Assembly (NCBI RefSeq): GCF_002531755.2 | Contig: NZ_CP034998.1 | Location: forward strand, 2,852,001 to 2,916,000 | From: Rhizobium acidisoli | GTDB taxonomy: Bacteria > Pseudomonadota > Alphaproteobacteria > Rhizobiales > Rhizobiaceae | Direction of reading: 5' to 3' | DNA length: 64,000 bases | In this document: piece by piece, positions 36,704 through 44,727 of the stretch | Layout: every line of letters begins with the position of its first letter | How positions within the stretch are numbered: position 1 is the first letter of the stretch | The notes under the pieces: model-generated | Seen by the model: the letters and a program-made list of their open reading frames with translations, nothing else | Databases searched by the model: none | Told to the model about the DNA's origin: nothing | Position numbers and translations under genes: made by a program

Positions 36704-38437
36704 TCAGGCCTTGCCGGCTTTCATATCGAGCACGCGGTTGGCGGCCGAGACGATCGCTTCCAGCGATGCCGCGACGATGTTGGTATTGATGCCGGCGCCG
36801 AAGAGCTTGCCGCCGGGATAGGAGGTCTCGACATAGGAGATCGCCGCCGCGTTCGAGCCGTGCTGCAGAGAATGCTCGGAATAATCCTCGACCGACATCT
36901 CGATGCCGAGATAATGCGACAGCGCGTTGATGAAGCCGTCGATCGGGCCGTTGCCGCGGCCTTCGATGCGCTTGATCTCGCCATTGTCGGTAATCTCGGC
37001 CGCCACGATCCGCTGGCCCTTGTGCTCGGTATCGGGATAGGTGTGATGATCGACGAACCTCAGGCGCGCATCGGGCTGCGTCACGTAGCGCTCGATGAAA
37101 CGGTCGTAGATCCGCTTTGAAGGAAGCTCCTTGCCCTCGACGTCGGTAATGCGCTGGATATCCTCGCGGAATTCCACCTGCAGATTGCGCGGCAGGTTCA
37201 GCCCGTAATCCTGCTGCAGGATATAGGCGATTCCGCCCTTGCCGGACTGCGAGTTGATGCGGATGATCGCCTCATAGGAACGGCCGACATCGAGCGGATC
37301 AATCGGCAGATACGGCACTTCCCAGACGGGGTGGTTGGCAACCTGGGCCGCCTTCATGCCCTTGTTGATCGCATCCTGGTGCGAGCCGGAAAAGGCCGTA
37401 TAGACCAGCTCGCCAACGTAAGGATGACGCTCGCCGATCGCCATCTGGTTGGAATATTCGAACACCTCCTTGATGCGCTCAATGTTCGAGCAGTCGATTT
37501 CGGGATCGACCCCTTGCGTGAACATGTTCAGCGCCATCGTCACCATGTCGACATTGCCGGTGCGCTCACCATTGCCGAAGAGCGTGCCTTCGACACGATC
37601 GGCGCCTGCCAGCAGCGCCAATTCGGCAGCGGCGATGCCGGTACCGCGGTCGTTATGCGGGTGCAGGGAGATGATCAGGTTCTCGCGATTGTCGAGATTG
37701 CGGCACATCCACTCGATCTGGTCGGCATAGACGTTCGGCGTCGCCATCTCGACGGTGGACGGCAGGTTGATGATCAGCTTGTTGTCGGGCGTCGGCTTGA
37801 CCACCTCGATGACGCCATTGCAGATTTCCAGCGCCACTTCGAGTTCCGTGCCGGTAAAGCTCTCGGGCGAATATTCGAAACGGTAGCCGCCGCCTGCCTT
37901 AACGGCCATGTCGGTAATCATCTTGGCGGCATCGACGGCGATCTGCTTGATCCCCTGCACGTCCTTGGCGAAGACGACGCGGCGCTGCAGCTCGCTGGTC
38001 GAGTTGTAGAAATGCACGATTGGGCGGTTTGCGCCTTCCAGTGCTTCGAAGGTGCGGGTGATGAGTTCCGGGCGGCATTGCACCAGCACCTGCAGGGAGA
38101 CGTCGGCGGGCACGTTGCCCTCTTCCACGCACCAGCGGGCGAAATCGAAATCGGTCTGCGAAGCCGAGGGGAAACCGATCTCGATTTCCTTGAAGCCCAT
38201 CTCCAGCAGCAGCTGGAACATCCGCGCCTTGCGGTCGTGGCCCATCGGGTCGACCAGCGCCTGGTTGCCGTCGCGCAGGTCGACCGAGCACCAGACCGGC
38301 GCCTTGGTGATGGTCTTCGTCGGCCAGGTGCGGTCGGGAATGTTTACCTGCGGATAGGCCCGGTATTTCACCGCAGCGTCAGGCATGCCTTTTGCGGAGG
38401 CCGTTTTTCCCTCGGAGAATTGCGTCTTTGCGTTCAT
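36704..38437 (-). CDS. leuA: 2-isopropylmalate synthase
   Basis: First committed step of leucine synthesis (acetyl-CoA + 2-ketoisovalerate). A 577-residue enzyme with the DRE-TIM motif VDLRDGNQAL, the metal-binding HPHND in ISLHPHNDRG, and a C-terminal allosteric LeuA-dimer domain ending NIVAASLEAIVSAANRVLDM. GGAG seven bases before the ATG supports the start. An upstream leader peptide rich in Leu, with a hairpin, indicates transcription attenuation. Confidence 0.97.
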   Translation of the reverse strand: MNAKTQFSEGKTASAKGMPDAAVKYRAYPQVNIPDRTWPTKTITKAPVWCSVDLRDGNQALVDPMGHDRKARMFQLLLEMGFKEIEIGFPSASQTDFDFARWCVEEGNVPADVSLQVLVQCRPELITRTFEALEGANRPIVHFYNSTSELQRRVVFAKDVQGIKQIAVDAAKMITDMAVKAGGGYRFEYSPESFTGTELEVALEICNGVIEVVKPTPDNKLIINLPSTVEMATPNVYADQIEWMCRNLDNRENLIISLHPHNDRGTGIAAAELALLAGADRVEGTLFGNGERTGNVDMVTMALNMFTQGVDPEIDCSNIERIKEVFEYSNQMAIGERHPYVGELVYTAFSGSHQDAINKGMKAAQVANHPVWEVPYLPIDPLDVGRSYEAIIRINSQSGKGGIAYILQQDYGLNLPRNLQVEFREDIQRITDVEGKELPSKRIYDRFIERYVTQPDARLRFVDHHTYPDTEHKGQRIVAAEITDNGEIKRIEGRGNGPIDGFINALSHYLGIEMSVEDYSEHSLQHGSNAAAISYVETSYPGGKLFGAGINTNIVAASLEAIVSAANRVLDMKAGKA

Positions 38438-38551
38438 CGTATCGTCTCCTCGTCCCGGCATCTGCCCCGCTCTTAGCCGATCGCGTCAGGCTTGGCGATA
38501 AACAAATGCGGACCTTTGTCGGTCGTTAGGTCAATTTTGAAAATGAGTCGC

Positions 38552-38595
38552 GAGGAGCGATGGCCGGGCGGGCTTTCGGCCGCCGGGCGCTCCTC
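38552..38595 (-). promoter_or_regulatory. Leucine attenuator hairpin of leuA
   Basis: Perfect eight-base stem GAGGAGCG / CGCTCCTC, beginning at the leader's stop codon, with GC-rich inner sequence and followed by TCATTTTC. An alternative pairing, GCCGGG (38602-38607 on the other strand) with CCCGGC (38582-38587), would compete with it. The model is inferred; the pairing is seen. Confidence 0.65.
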
Positions 38596-38719
38596 AAAGG
38601 ACCCGGCAACCGCGCGTAAGGCCGAGGAGAAGAAGCGAGGTCAGGGCGCGCGTATTGTCACGCAGGGCAATGCGGCCGCGTGCAATCGTGTCTGAAATTC
38701 TGGCGCCAGTGGTCTTCAT
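38594..38719 (-). CDS. leuL: leuA leader peptide, 41 aa
   Basis: Starts ATG AAG ACC ACT and ends with TGA. It contains four consecutive Leu codons, CTT CTT CTC CTC, then GGC CTT, near the end (residues 29-34, LLLLGL), plus three other Leu. This is the pattern of a leader peptide that stalls when charged Leu-tRNA is scarce. It stands 157 bases before leuA on the same strand, and the terminator-like hairpin starts at its stop. No protein function is expected. Confidence 0.72.
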   Translation of the reverse strand: MKTTGARISDTIARGRIALRDNTRALTSLLLLGLTRGCRVL

Positions 38720-38818
38720 GGCCGCGCTTATAACCTTGGGCCGTGAAACTGGCAAGCCCTTGCTCGGGCTTTTGGCCGCCGAAGGCGCAACGCCATTCCG
38801 CTAAAGCTCTTTGTTTTT

Positions 38819-38869
38819 ATGCATGTCGTTATCCCGGAACCGCTGCACACTTCCGGGCGACATGCATTA
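38819..38869. repeat. Palindromic repeat (family B), inverted copy, supplies a stop codon
   Basis: Same nested stems as at 32592 (GCATGTCG/CGACATGC and CCCGGAA/TTCCGGG), opposite orientation. Its end TAATGCATG contains the TAA stop of the BenE-type gene. Confidence 0.85.
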
Positions 38870-40066
38870 GCGCTGCTGGCTTCGGTCCTTCCAAACGCTC
38901 ACCAGCCGCGACAGCGCCAGCATCAGCCCGCCGGCGATCAAGCCCCAGAAGGCGCCGGAAATGCCGCCGAAGGAAACGCCGGAGGCGGTGACGAGGAAGG
39001 TGATCGCCGCCGCCTCGCGCGACTCCGGCGCCTGGAAGGCCGACATCGCCGAGGAGGAAAAAGCCCCGACGAGCGCCAGCCCGGCCACCGCCTCGATCAG
39101 GATCGGAGGCGCAAGCGCGACGAAAGCCGTCACCGCGCCGGCAAGCAGCCCGAGGATGACATACCCGACGCCGGCGGTCAGTGACGCCCAATAACGCCGC
39201 TTCGGATCCGCGTGGGCATCCTGTCCAGCGCACATCGCCGCGGTGATCGCCGCCAGATTGACCGCGTGGCCGCCAAACGGCGCCGACAGCAGCGAGAAGA
39301 AACCGGTGACGGCAAAGAGCGGACCGGGCTTCGGATCGTAGTGGTTGACCTTCAAGACGGCGATGCCCGGAATGTTCTGCGAGGCCATGGTGACGATGAA
39401 CAGCGGCAGCGCGATCGAGATAAGGCCGGCGAGGCTGAACACCGGCCGGACGATTTCAGCCGCCGGCACCAGCGATTGTTCGAGCGAACTGAGCGCGCCG
39501 TCCGGAATATCGACGCCGAAGGTGAGCACCAGCACGAAGGCCGCGAGTGCCGCCGGCACCGCCCAGAGCCGTTTGAAGGCGCCGACGACGATCCAGGCGA
39601 CGACGATCGGCAGGCCGAGGACGGGATTGAAGCCGATCGCCTTCACCGGCGCGAAGCAGAGGCCGATCAGCACGCCGGAGAGCATCGCATTGGCAAGCGG
39701 CGCCGGAATGGCGGCGACCGCCCGGCCGAGCGGCTTGAACAGCCCGGCGATGACGATCAGCGCGCCACAGATCAGGAATGCTCCGACCGCCGCATTGAAG
39801 CCGCCCTCGATCGGCCCGGTGCTTGCCAGCAGCGCGGCACCCGGCGTCGACCAGGCGATGCTGATCGGCAATCGCGTCACCGCACTGAGCACGATCGCGC
39901 AGATGCCCATGGAGATCGACAACGCCATCAGCCCCGAAGCCGCCTGCGCATCCGTTGCACCGACCGCATCGAGCCCGTGCAGCACGACGGCAAACGAGCT
40001 GGCGGAGCCGACGAAGGCGGTCAGCAGCCCCATGAATAAGGCCTGGACAGAAAAATCTTTGAGCAT
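38867..40066 (-). CDS. BenE-type (benzoate:H+ symporter family) transporter
   Basis: About 399 residues with roughly eleven to twelve hydrophobic helices; the early SVQALFMGLLTAFVGSASSF and the LPISIAWSTPGAALLASTGP stretch are typical of the BenE family (related to nucleobase/sulfate carriers). The natural substrate cannot be told from sequence; no aromatic catabolism genes are adjacent. The start is uncertain (another ATG ten codons upstream gives MRHSRSSSS). The last three bases overlap a repeat. Confidence 0.85.
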   Translation of the reverse strand: MLKDFSVQALFMGLLTAFVGSASSFAVVLHGLDAVGATDAQAASGLMALSISMGICAIVLSAVTRLPISIAWSTPGAALLASTGPIEGGFNAAVGAFLICGALIVIAGLFKPLGRAVAAIPAPLANAMLSGVLIGLCFAPVKAIGFNPVLGLPIVVAWIVVGAFKRLWAVPAALAAFVLVLTFGVDIPDGALSSLEQSLVPAAEIVRPVFSLAGLISIALPLFIVTMASQNIPGIAVLKVNHYDPKPGPLFAVTGFFSLLSAPFGGHAVNLAAITAAMCAGQDAHADPKRRYWASLTAGVGYVILGLLAGAVTAFVALAPPILIEAVAGLALVGAFSSSAMSAFQAPESREAAAITFLVTASGVSFGGISGAFWGLIAGGLMLALSRLVSVWKDRSQQR

Positions 40067-40174
40067 GGCGGAACTCGAGCTGCGGGAATGGCGCATGGAG
40101 CATGACGGCTGCCGCCCGCGCAAGTCCGAATTCAGCTCTTTCCGTTCAGCAGCCGCGTCTTCCGGCAGAAACAA

Positions 40175-40208
40175 AACGCCCTCGCCTGCTGCTGCAGGCG
40201 AGGGCGTT
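40175..40208 (-). terminator. Terminator of clpP
   Basis: Perfect 15-base stem AACGCCCTCGCCTGC / GCAGGCGAGGGCGTT with a four-base loop, followed on the minus strand by TTTTG, 22 bases after the clpP stop. Confidence 0.9.
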
Positions 40209-40230
40209 CAAGTGCATTACATGAGAAAAC

Positions 40231-40815
40231 TCAGATATCGGCCTGTGACGTCACGATCCGCGAGACAAGACCATAGTCCTTCGCCTCTTCGGCCGACAGC
40301 CAATAGTCGCGATCGGTGTCCTTGGCGATCTTGTCGAGCGGCTGGCCGGTGGCTGCCGCCATGATCTTGTTCAGGCGCTCGTTCATCTTGATGATCTCGC
40401 GTGCCTGGATCTCGATGTCGGATGCCATGCCGCGCGTGCCGCCCGAGGGTTGGTGCAGCAGGAAGCGGGTGTTCGGCAGGCACAGGCGCTGCTCTTTCGG
40501 AGCGGCGACATAGATTAGCGCGCCGGCGGAGGCGACCCAGCCCGTGCCGATCATCCAGACCTTCGGTTTGATGAACTTGATCATGTCATGAATGGAATCG
40601 CCGGATTCGACGTGGCCGCCGGGCGAATTCACATAGATGCGGATGTCTTCGTCGCTGGCCGCGGCAAGCGCCACGAGCTGCGAGCAGACCTTCTGCGCCA
40701 ATTCCTGATTGATCGGTCCGTAGATGAAGATCGAACGCGACTTGAAAAGATTCGCCTCCGTTTCCTTGCCGAGCGGCAGTTCCTTCGTCTTGTCGTCCTG
40801 GTCTTCGTCGTTCAT
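40231..40815 (-). CDS. clpP: ClpP protease subunit (paralogue)
   Basis: A 194-residue ClpP-family serine protease. The catalytic triad is visible: Ser in [14 protein letters not shown], His in [12 protein letters not shown], Asp in [20 protein letters not shown]. The start giving [12 protein letters not shown] has AGAGG upstream. It has no clpX or lon neighbour, whereas the main ClpP of rhizobia is beside clpX; this is therefore one of the extra paralogues. A stand-alone clpS also sits in this window, about 37 kb away. Confidence 0.93.
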   Translation of the reverse strand: MNDEDQDDKTKELPLGKETEANLFKSRSIFIYGPINQELAQKVCSQLVALAAASDEDIRIYVNSPGGHVESGDSIHDMIKFIKPKVWMIGTGWVASAGALIYVAAPKEQRLCLPNTRFLLHQPSGGTRGMASDIEIQAREIIKMNERLNKIMAAATGQPLDKIAKDTDRDYWLSAEEAKDYGLVSRIVTSQADI

Positions 40816-41035
40816 TCGAACCTCTTGGAGATGAATTCGGCTTCCCCGCACATAGTGCGACTCAATGCCTAAAACAATGCGGGAAAAACACAAGGCACCG
40901 AAGCGATGGAGATATCCTTAAGAAGCCGCGTGCCGTTCTGCAAGCCTTACTGAAATGTAACGGTGAAAGGCTTTGAAAAGCCTGAATCGGTTCCTACCTC
41001 AACCTCACGCAGCGATAGCTGCACCGAAAAACCAT

Positions 41036-41074
41036 GGAGCGCTTTACGCGTCCGGTCGGATACGAGAGCGCTCC
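41036..41074 (+). other. Hairpin in the leader of the DUF2076 gene
   Basis: GGAGCGCT / AGCGCTCC, eight-base perfect stem with a 23-base loop, ending 21 bases before the ATG and just before the AGGAGG ribosome site. It may affect translation or mRNA stability. Confidence 0.4.
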
Positions 41075-41094
41075 GGACCAACAGGAGGCAGAAC

Positions 41095-41865
41095 ATGTCA
41101 CCCGAAGAACGCGAATTGCTGACCGCCCTCTTCGACCGCGTGCGCACCGCAGCGGCCCAGCCGCGCGACCGCGACGCCGAGGCCCTGATCGACCAGGCAA
41201 CGCGCGAACAGCCCTCCGCCACCTATTATCTCGCCCAGGCCGTCATCGTTCAGGAAAAGGGGCTGGAAGCGGCCGCCAACCATATCAAGGAACTCGAAGA
41301 GCATGTCCGCCAGCTGGAAGCCGGCGCCAGCGAGCACCGCCAGGCCGAACAGGGCGGCGGCTTCCTGAGCTCGATCTTCGGCAACACCCAGACGCAGCAG
41401 CCGGCACCCGTCCCTTCCAATCCCGGTCCCTGGGATCAGCAGTCCCGCGCCTATGACGATTCCCGCGGCGATGGCCGCCAGCCGCAGCAGCAACAGCCGA
41501 CCGGCCCCTGGAGCCAGCAGGCCTATGCGCCATCAGCCGGCGGCAGCTTCCTGCGCGGCGCGCTCGGCACGGCCGCCGGCGTTGCCGGCGGCATGTTGCT
41601 TGCCAATTCGCTGAGCGGCATCTTCGGCAATCACATGTCCTCGCTCGGTTGGGGCTCGCCCTTCGGCGCCAACCCCTTCGGCAATGCTAGCGCCCCCACC
41701 GAGGAAACCGTCATCAACAATTATTATGGCAATGACGACACCAGCCAGACGTCCGACAATGCGGCCGATAGTAACGACAACGACAACGACAACGACAATG
41801 TGCAGCAGGCCGATTATGACGACTATAGCGATGACTCGTCGGGCGACGACGTGACGGATGTGTGA
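41095..41865 (+). CDS. DUF2076 family protein
   Basis: A 256-residue protein. The N-terminal helix pair (SPEERELLTALFDRVRTAAA, ATYYLAQAVIVQEKGLEAAA, HIKELEEHVRQLEAG) is diagnostic of DUF2076 and probably forms a coiled coil. The middle is rich in Q, P and G, with a hydrophobic glycine-rich stretch (GALGTAAGVAGGMLLANSLS), and the C-terminus is a low-complexity acidic tail (runs of D, N and S). AGGAGG stands before the ATG. DUF2076 proteins are of unknown function, often periplasmic or ABC-transport linked. Confidence 0.85.
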   Translation: MSPEERELLTALFDRVRTAAAQPRDRDAEALIDQATREQPSATYYLAQAVIVQEKGLEAAANHIKELEEHVRQLEAGASEHRQAEQGGGFLSSIFGNTQTQQPAPVPSNPGPWDQQSRAYDDSRGDGRQPQQQQPTGPWSQQAYAPSAGGSFLRGALGTAAGVAGGMLLANSLSGIFGNHMSSLGWGSPFGANPFGNASAPTEETVINNYYGNDDTSQTSDNAADSNDNDNDNDNVQQADYDDYSDDSSGDDVTDV

Positions 41866-41952
41866 GGTTTAGCGGTTGGAGACGGGGCAGCGGTTGCCGC
41901 ACCGTATCCCGGCCCTTCGCTTAAGCTCAGGCGTTCGCCGCTGCAATCGATT

Positions 41953-42008
41953 CAGAGCAATTCCAGAAAAAGTGTGCAGCGGTTTTTCGTCCGGAATTGC
42001 GTTGAAAG
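41953..42008. repeat. RIME-like palindrome (family A variant)
   Basis: AGAGCAATTCCAGAAAAAGTGTGCAGCGGTTTTTCGTCCGGAATTGCGTT: same core (AAGTGTG-AGCGGTTTT) as the family A copies but with different arms (GCAATTCC/GGAATTGC). Lies between the DUF2076 and queF genes. Confidence 0.75.
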
Positions 42009-42046
42009 AAAAGCTATCGATTGCTCGGGCTTTGCCCGACCGCAGC

Positions 42047-42511
42047 TCACCCACGTCCGCGATAAGTGGCGACGCCCTGCTCCGGCAGCCACACACCTTC
42101 CGGCGGTTTGCCGGTCTGCCAGAAGACGTCGATCGGAATGCCGCCGCGCGGATACCAGTAGGCGCCGATCCTCAACCACTTGGGATCGAGCAGCTCGACG
42201 ATGCGCTTGGCGATGTAGATCGAGCAATCCTCGTGGAAAGCGCCATGGTTGCGGAAGGAATGCAGGAAGAGCTTCAGCGACTTCGATTCCACCAGCCATT
42301 CGCCCGGAATGTAGTCGATAACGATATGGGCGAAATCCGGCTGTCCGGTCATCGGGCAGAGCGAGGTGAATTCCGGCGCGGTGAAGCGCACGACGTAGTC
42401 GGTGCCGGCATGGTTGGACGGCACTTTTTCAAGCACCGCCGCCTCCGGCGACTGCGCGGTTTCGGTTTGCTGGCCCAGCATCGACAGGCTGGAAACATCG
42501 GTATTCGGCAT
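42047..42511 (-). CDS. queF: NADPH-dependent 7-cyano-7-deazaguanine reductase QueF
   Basis: Reduces preQ0 to preQ1 in queuosine synthesis. A 154-residue, single-domain QueF; catalytic Cys in [15 protein letters not shown], and [20 protein letters not shown] carries the NADPH/substrate region. The second of two adjacent ATGs is chosen because GGAGG stands four bases before it. The start overlaps the CDF transporter stop, so the two are coupled. Confidence 0.96.
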   Translation of the reverse strand: MPNTDVSSLSMLGQQTETAQSPEAAVLEKVPSNHAGTDYVVRFTAPEFTSLCPMTGQPDFAHIVIDYIPGEWLVESKSLKLFLHSFRNHGAFHEDCSIYIAKRIVELLDPKWLRIGAYWYPRGGIPIDVFWQTGKPPEGVWLPEQGVATYRGRG

Positions 42512-43425
42512 CATGCCTCCTTGACGACTTTGACGCGGATGCCATGGGCCTTTTCGCCCTCCGGCTCCACGTGAATGGCTATTTTGGCGCCCTCGTGCAC
42601 CGCACTGATGGCATCCTCAAGGCGGTCGCATATATCATGCGCCTGCCGCACCGACATAGTGCCGGGCACCACCATGTGAAAATCGATGAAGGTGACGGCG
42701 CCGGCCCGCCTGGTCTTCAGGTCGTGCACCCCGATCGAGCCTGCCGCATGGGTGGCGATCGCCTGCTTGATCGCCTCCTCCTCGCGCGGCTCGACGGCTT
42801 GGTCCATCAGCCCGCCGATCGATTGCGAGATCACCTTCCAGCCCTGGTAGATGATGTTGACGGCGACCAGAATGGCAAGCACCGGATCGAAGATCGCATA
42901 GCCGGTCGCGAGCGCCAGCAACAAGCCGGCGAGCACGCCGACAGAGGTCACCACATCCGACAGGATATGCTGCCCGTCCGCGGCAAGTGCCGCCGAGCGA
43001 TGTTTGCGACCGGTCCGGATCAGCAGCCGCGCCCAGACCGCATTGATGACACCAGCCGCGAAATTGATCGCAAGGCCGAGCACCGGCGCATCGAGCATGC
43101 GCGGCGCGGCGAGGTAACCGATCGCCTCGTTGACGATCAGGAGTGCGGCGACGACGATCAGCACGCCCTCGGTCACCGCAGACAGATATTCCGCCTTGTG
43201 ATGGCCGAAGGGATGGTCGTGGTCGGCCGGCTTCTGCGCATAGCGAATGACGAAAAAGGCGATGAAGGCGGCAACGACGTTGACCGTCGATTCGAGCCCG
43301 TCCGACAGCAGCGCCACCGACCCGGTGACCCACCAGGCCACCATCTTCAGGCCCATGACGCCGAGCGACAGCGGAATGCCCCACATCGCCAGCGTCCGAA
43401 CCGTAAGATCGCCGTTGTCACTCAT
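42511..43425 (-). CDS. Cation diffusion facilitator (CDF) transporter
   Basis: A 304-residue, six-helix metal efflux protein. It holds [20 protein letters not shown] and [20 protein letters not shown], the paired metal-site helices, and a cytoplasmic C-terminal domain ([20 protein letters not shown]). It exports a divalent ion such as Zn, Mn, Co or Fe; which one cannot be read. AGGAGG precedes the ATG. It is coupled to queF. A hairpin lies 55-85 bases upstream. Confidence 0.92.
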   Translation of the reverse strand: MSDNGDLTVRTLAMWGIPLSLGVMGLKMVAWWVTGSVALLSDGLESTVNVVAAFIAFFVIRYAQKPADHDHPFGHHKAEYLSAVTEGVLIVVAALLIVNEAIGYLAAPRMLDAPVLGLAINFAAGVINAVWARLLIRTGRKHRSAALAADGQHILSDVVTSVGVLAGLLLALATGYAIFDPVLAILVAVNIIYQGWKVISQSIGGLMDQAVEPREEEAIKQAIATHAAGSIGVHDLKTRRAGAVTFIDFHMVVPGTMSVRQAHDICDRLEDAISAVHEGAKIAIHVEPEGEKAHGIRVKVVKEA

Positions 43426-43479
43426 ATCGTCCTCCTGCGGTTGCGAATGAATTGCAGGGTCCAAGCCATTGAAATGCAA

Positions 43480-43510
43480 AACCGCCCACGCGACTATCGC
43501 GAAGGCGGTT
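43480..43510 (-). terminator. Hairpin upstream of the CDF gene
   Basis: Nested stem AACCGCC / GGCGGTT and inner CGCGA / TCGCG, followed on the minus strand by TTTTGCATTT. It may terminate the DUF2161 transcript or act as a leader element of the CDF gene. Confidence 0.6.
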
Positions 43511-43633
43511 CAGTTAAGGGTGATATGGGCGATGAAGGAGGAATTGTCAAAGGGGAATGACACTCCGTTCACAGGCGTTGCCATCCTCGATCGCGAACCC
43601 GCCAACGGAGTCCGGCGAGGCCGGTCGCGCGGC

Positions 43634-44305
43634 TCAGGCAGGCGTGTCTGAAATCACAGGCTGCGGCCAGCGCAAAAGCGCGGCCTGCCCCGCCGGCGTC
43701 AGTGCGTAGATGCCCTTTTCGATGCGCTCGAACCATCCGTAGACGTTGTCGCGCAGGATCGGGCCGGCATTGGCCGCAAGCGCCTTCATCTCCCGCGGCC
43801 GCTTGAGCCCCTGCTCGAGGGCCGAGGCACAGAGCAGCGCCTGTTGGCGATAAGCGGTCATGATCGGCGCGCGCGAACCGCCGCCGACGGCGGGATCGCC
43901 ACGCCGCCGCTGGTGCTCGCTGACGAGGCGCGAGCGCCGCTTCGGGTTGGTGCGCGGCATCGGCGAGATCGAACTGACGATGATGCTGACCTCGCCGGCG
44001 TCGGAGACCCCGAGCATGCCGATACCGAGCCGCCGGCAGAGATCGCGGTAGCGCCTGTCGGCCTCCCGCCCGCGCCCCTTGGCGGAAACGCGCGCCGCGA
44101 TCCAGACTTCATCGCTCATCGCCGCACGGTCGACCGCCTGGAGAAGGAGCTCAAGGTTGAAGGAGAGTTTCAGTTCACAGACGACCACGACCGGCGGCTC
44201 GCCATCGCTCAAGCCGACGAGATCGCATTTTCCAACCTCACCCTTGACGACATAACCGGCCGCTTCCAGGAAGGTTTTGACCGGCAGATAAAGCGACGTC
44301 TCCAT
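43634..44305 (-). CDS. DUF2161 family protein (predicted nuclease-like)
   Basis: A 223-residue protein: METSLYLPVKTFLEAAGYVV, GKCDLVGLSDGEPPVVVVCE and LKLSFNLELLLQAVDRAAMS form a PD-(D/E)XK-like core (D...ExK pattern in CDLVG ... VCELK), and ends with a helix-turn type tail (KGIYALTPAGQAALLRW). It resembles DUF2161. The enzymatic activity is a guess. It follows a small gene by 15 bases. Confidence 0.78.
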   Translation of the reverse strand: METSLYLPVKTFLEAAGYVVKGEVGKCDLVGLSDGEPPVVVVCELKLSFNLELLLQAVDRAAMSDEVWIAARVSAKGRGREADRRYRDLCRRLGIGMLGVSDAGEVSIIVSSISPMPRTNPKRRSRLVSEHQRRRGDPAVGGGSRAPIMTAYRQQALLCASALEQGLKRPREMKALAANAGPILRDNVYGWFERIEKGIYALTPAGQAALLRWPQPVISDTPA

Positions 44306-44320
44306 GCTGAAACCTGGACC

Positions 44321-44560
44321 TCAGGCGGCGTTGAGATCGGCAATCTCACCATAGCGCGCCAGCAATCGCGGCGAAGACATGTCGCCGGTTTCCTCGTCGA
44401 CGATCACCGCATAGGCCGCCACGCCGACGAAGCGCTCAGCCATCGCCGAGGCGATCTTTTCCGCGCTGACGGAGTTGGATGCCTGGCGCATTTCACCGGG
44501 CACGAGATTGCCGCGGTTCTTGCGGTAAGGGAGAACGATGAACTTTTCAGCATTGGCCAC
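44321..44560 (-). CDS. Small conserved hypothetical protein, 79 aa
   Basis: Starts at GTG with GGAG nine bases upstream (VANAEKFIVLPYRKNRGNLV) and ends RYGEIADLNAA. The middle AEKIASAMAERFVGVAAYAV looks like a small alpha/beta unit. An earlier open frame has no ribosome site. No family recognised. The gap to the DUF2161 gene is 15 bases, so they are probably one operon. Confidence 0.65.
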   Translation of the reverse strand: MANAEKFIVLPYRKNRGNLVPGEMRQASNSVSAEKIASAMAERFVGVAAYAVIVDEETGDMSSPRLLARYGEIADLNAA

Positions 44561-44688
44561 GGCGGCGGGCTCCGATTGATCGTTCCTGAAATGTTCTGAT
44601 TTGATTGATAAAGTCAACCCGGCTCTGCCATGCTTGCCCGCGTTCCTTCGCTGCTCGTCGTATCCACGTCGGAATGCACACCTCGCCC

Positions 44689-44712
44689 GCCCTTCCCGCA
44701 AGCAGGAAGGGC
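44689..44712 (-). terminator. Hairpin after trpE(G)
   Basis: Stem GCCCTTCC / GGAAGGGC with an eight-base loop, 16 bases past the stop. No strong T-run follows on the minus strand. Confidence 0.55.
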
Positions 44713-44727
44713 AAGGCCGAGTTGCGC

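Noticed and set aside
42511..43425. preQ1 riboswitch controlling queF
   Set aside because: queF is coupled to the CDF gene by overlap and has no leader of its own; no preQ1 motif was seen upstream of the CDF gene.
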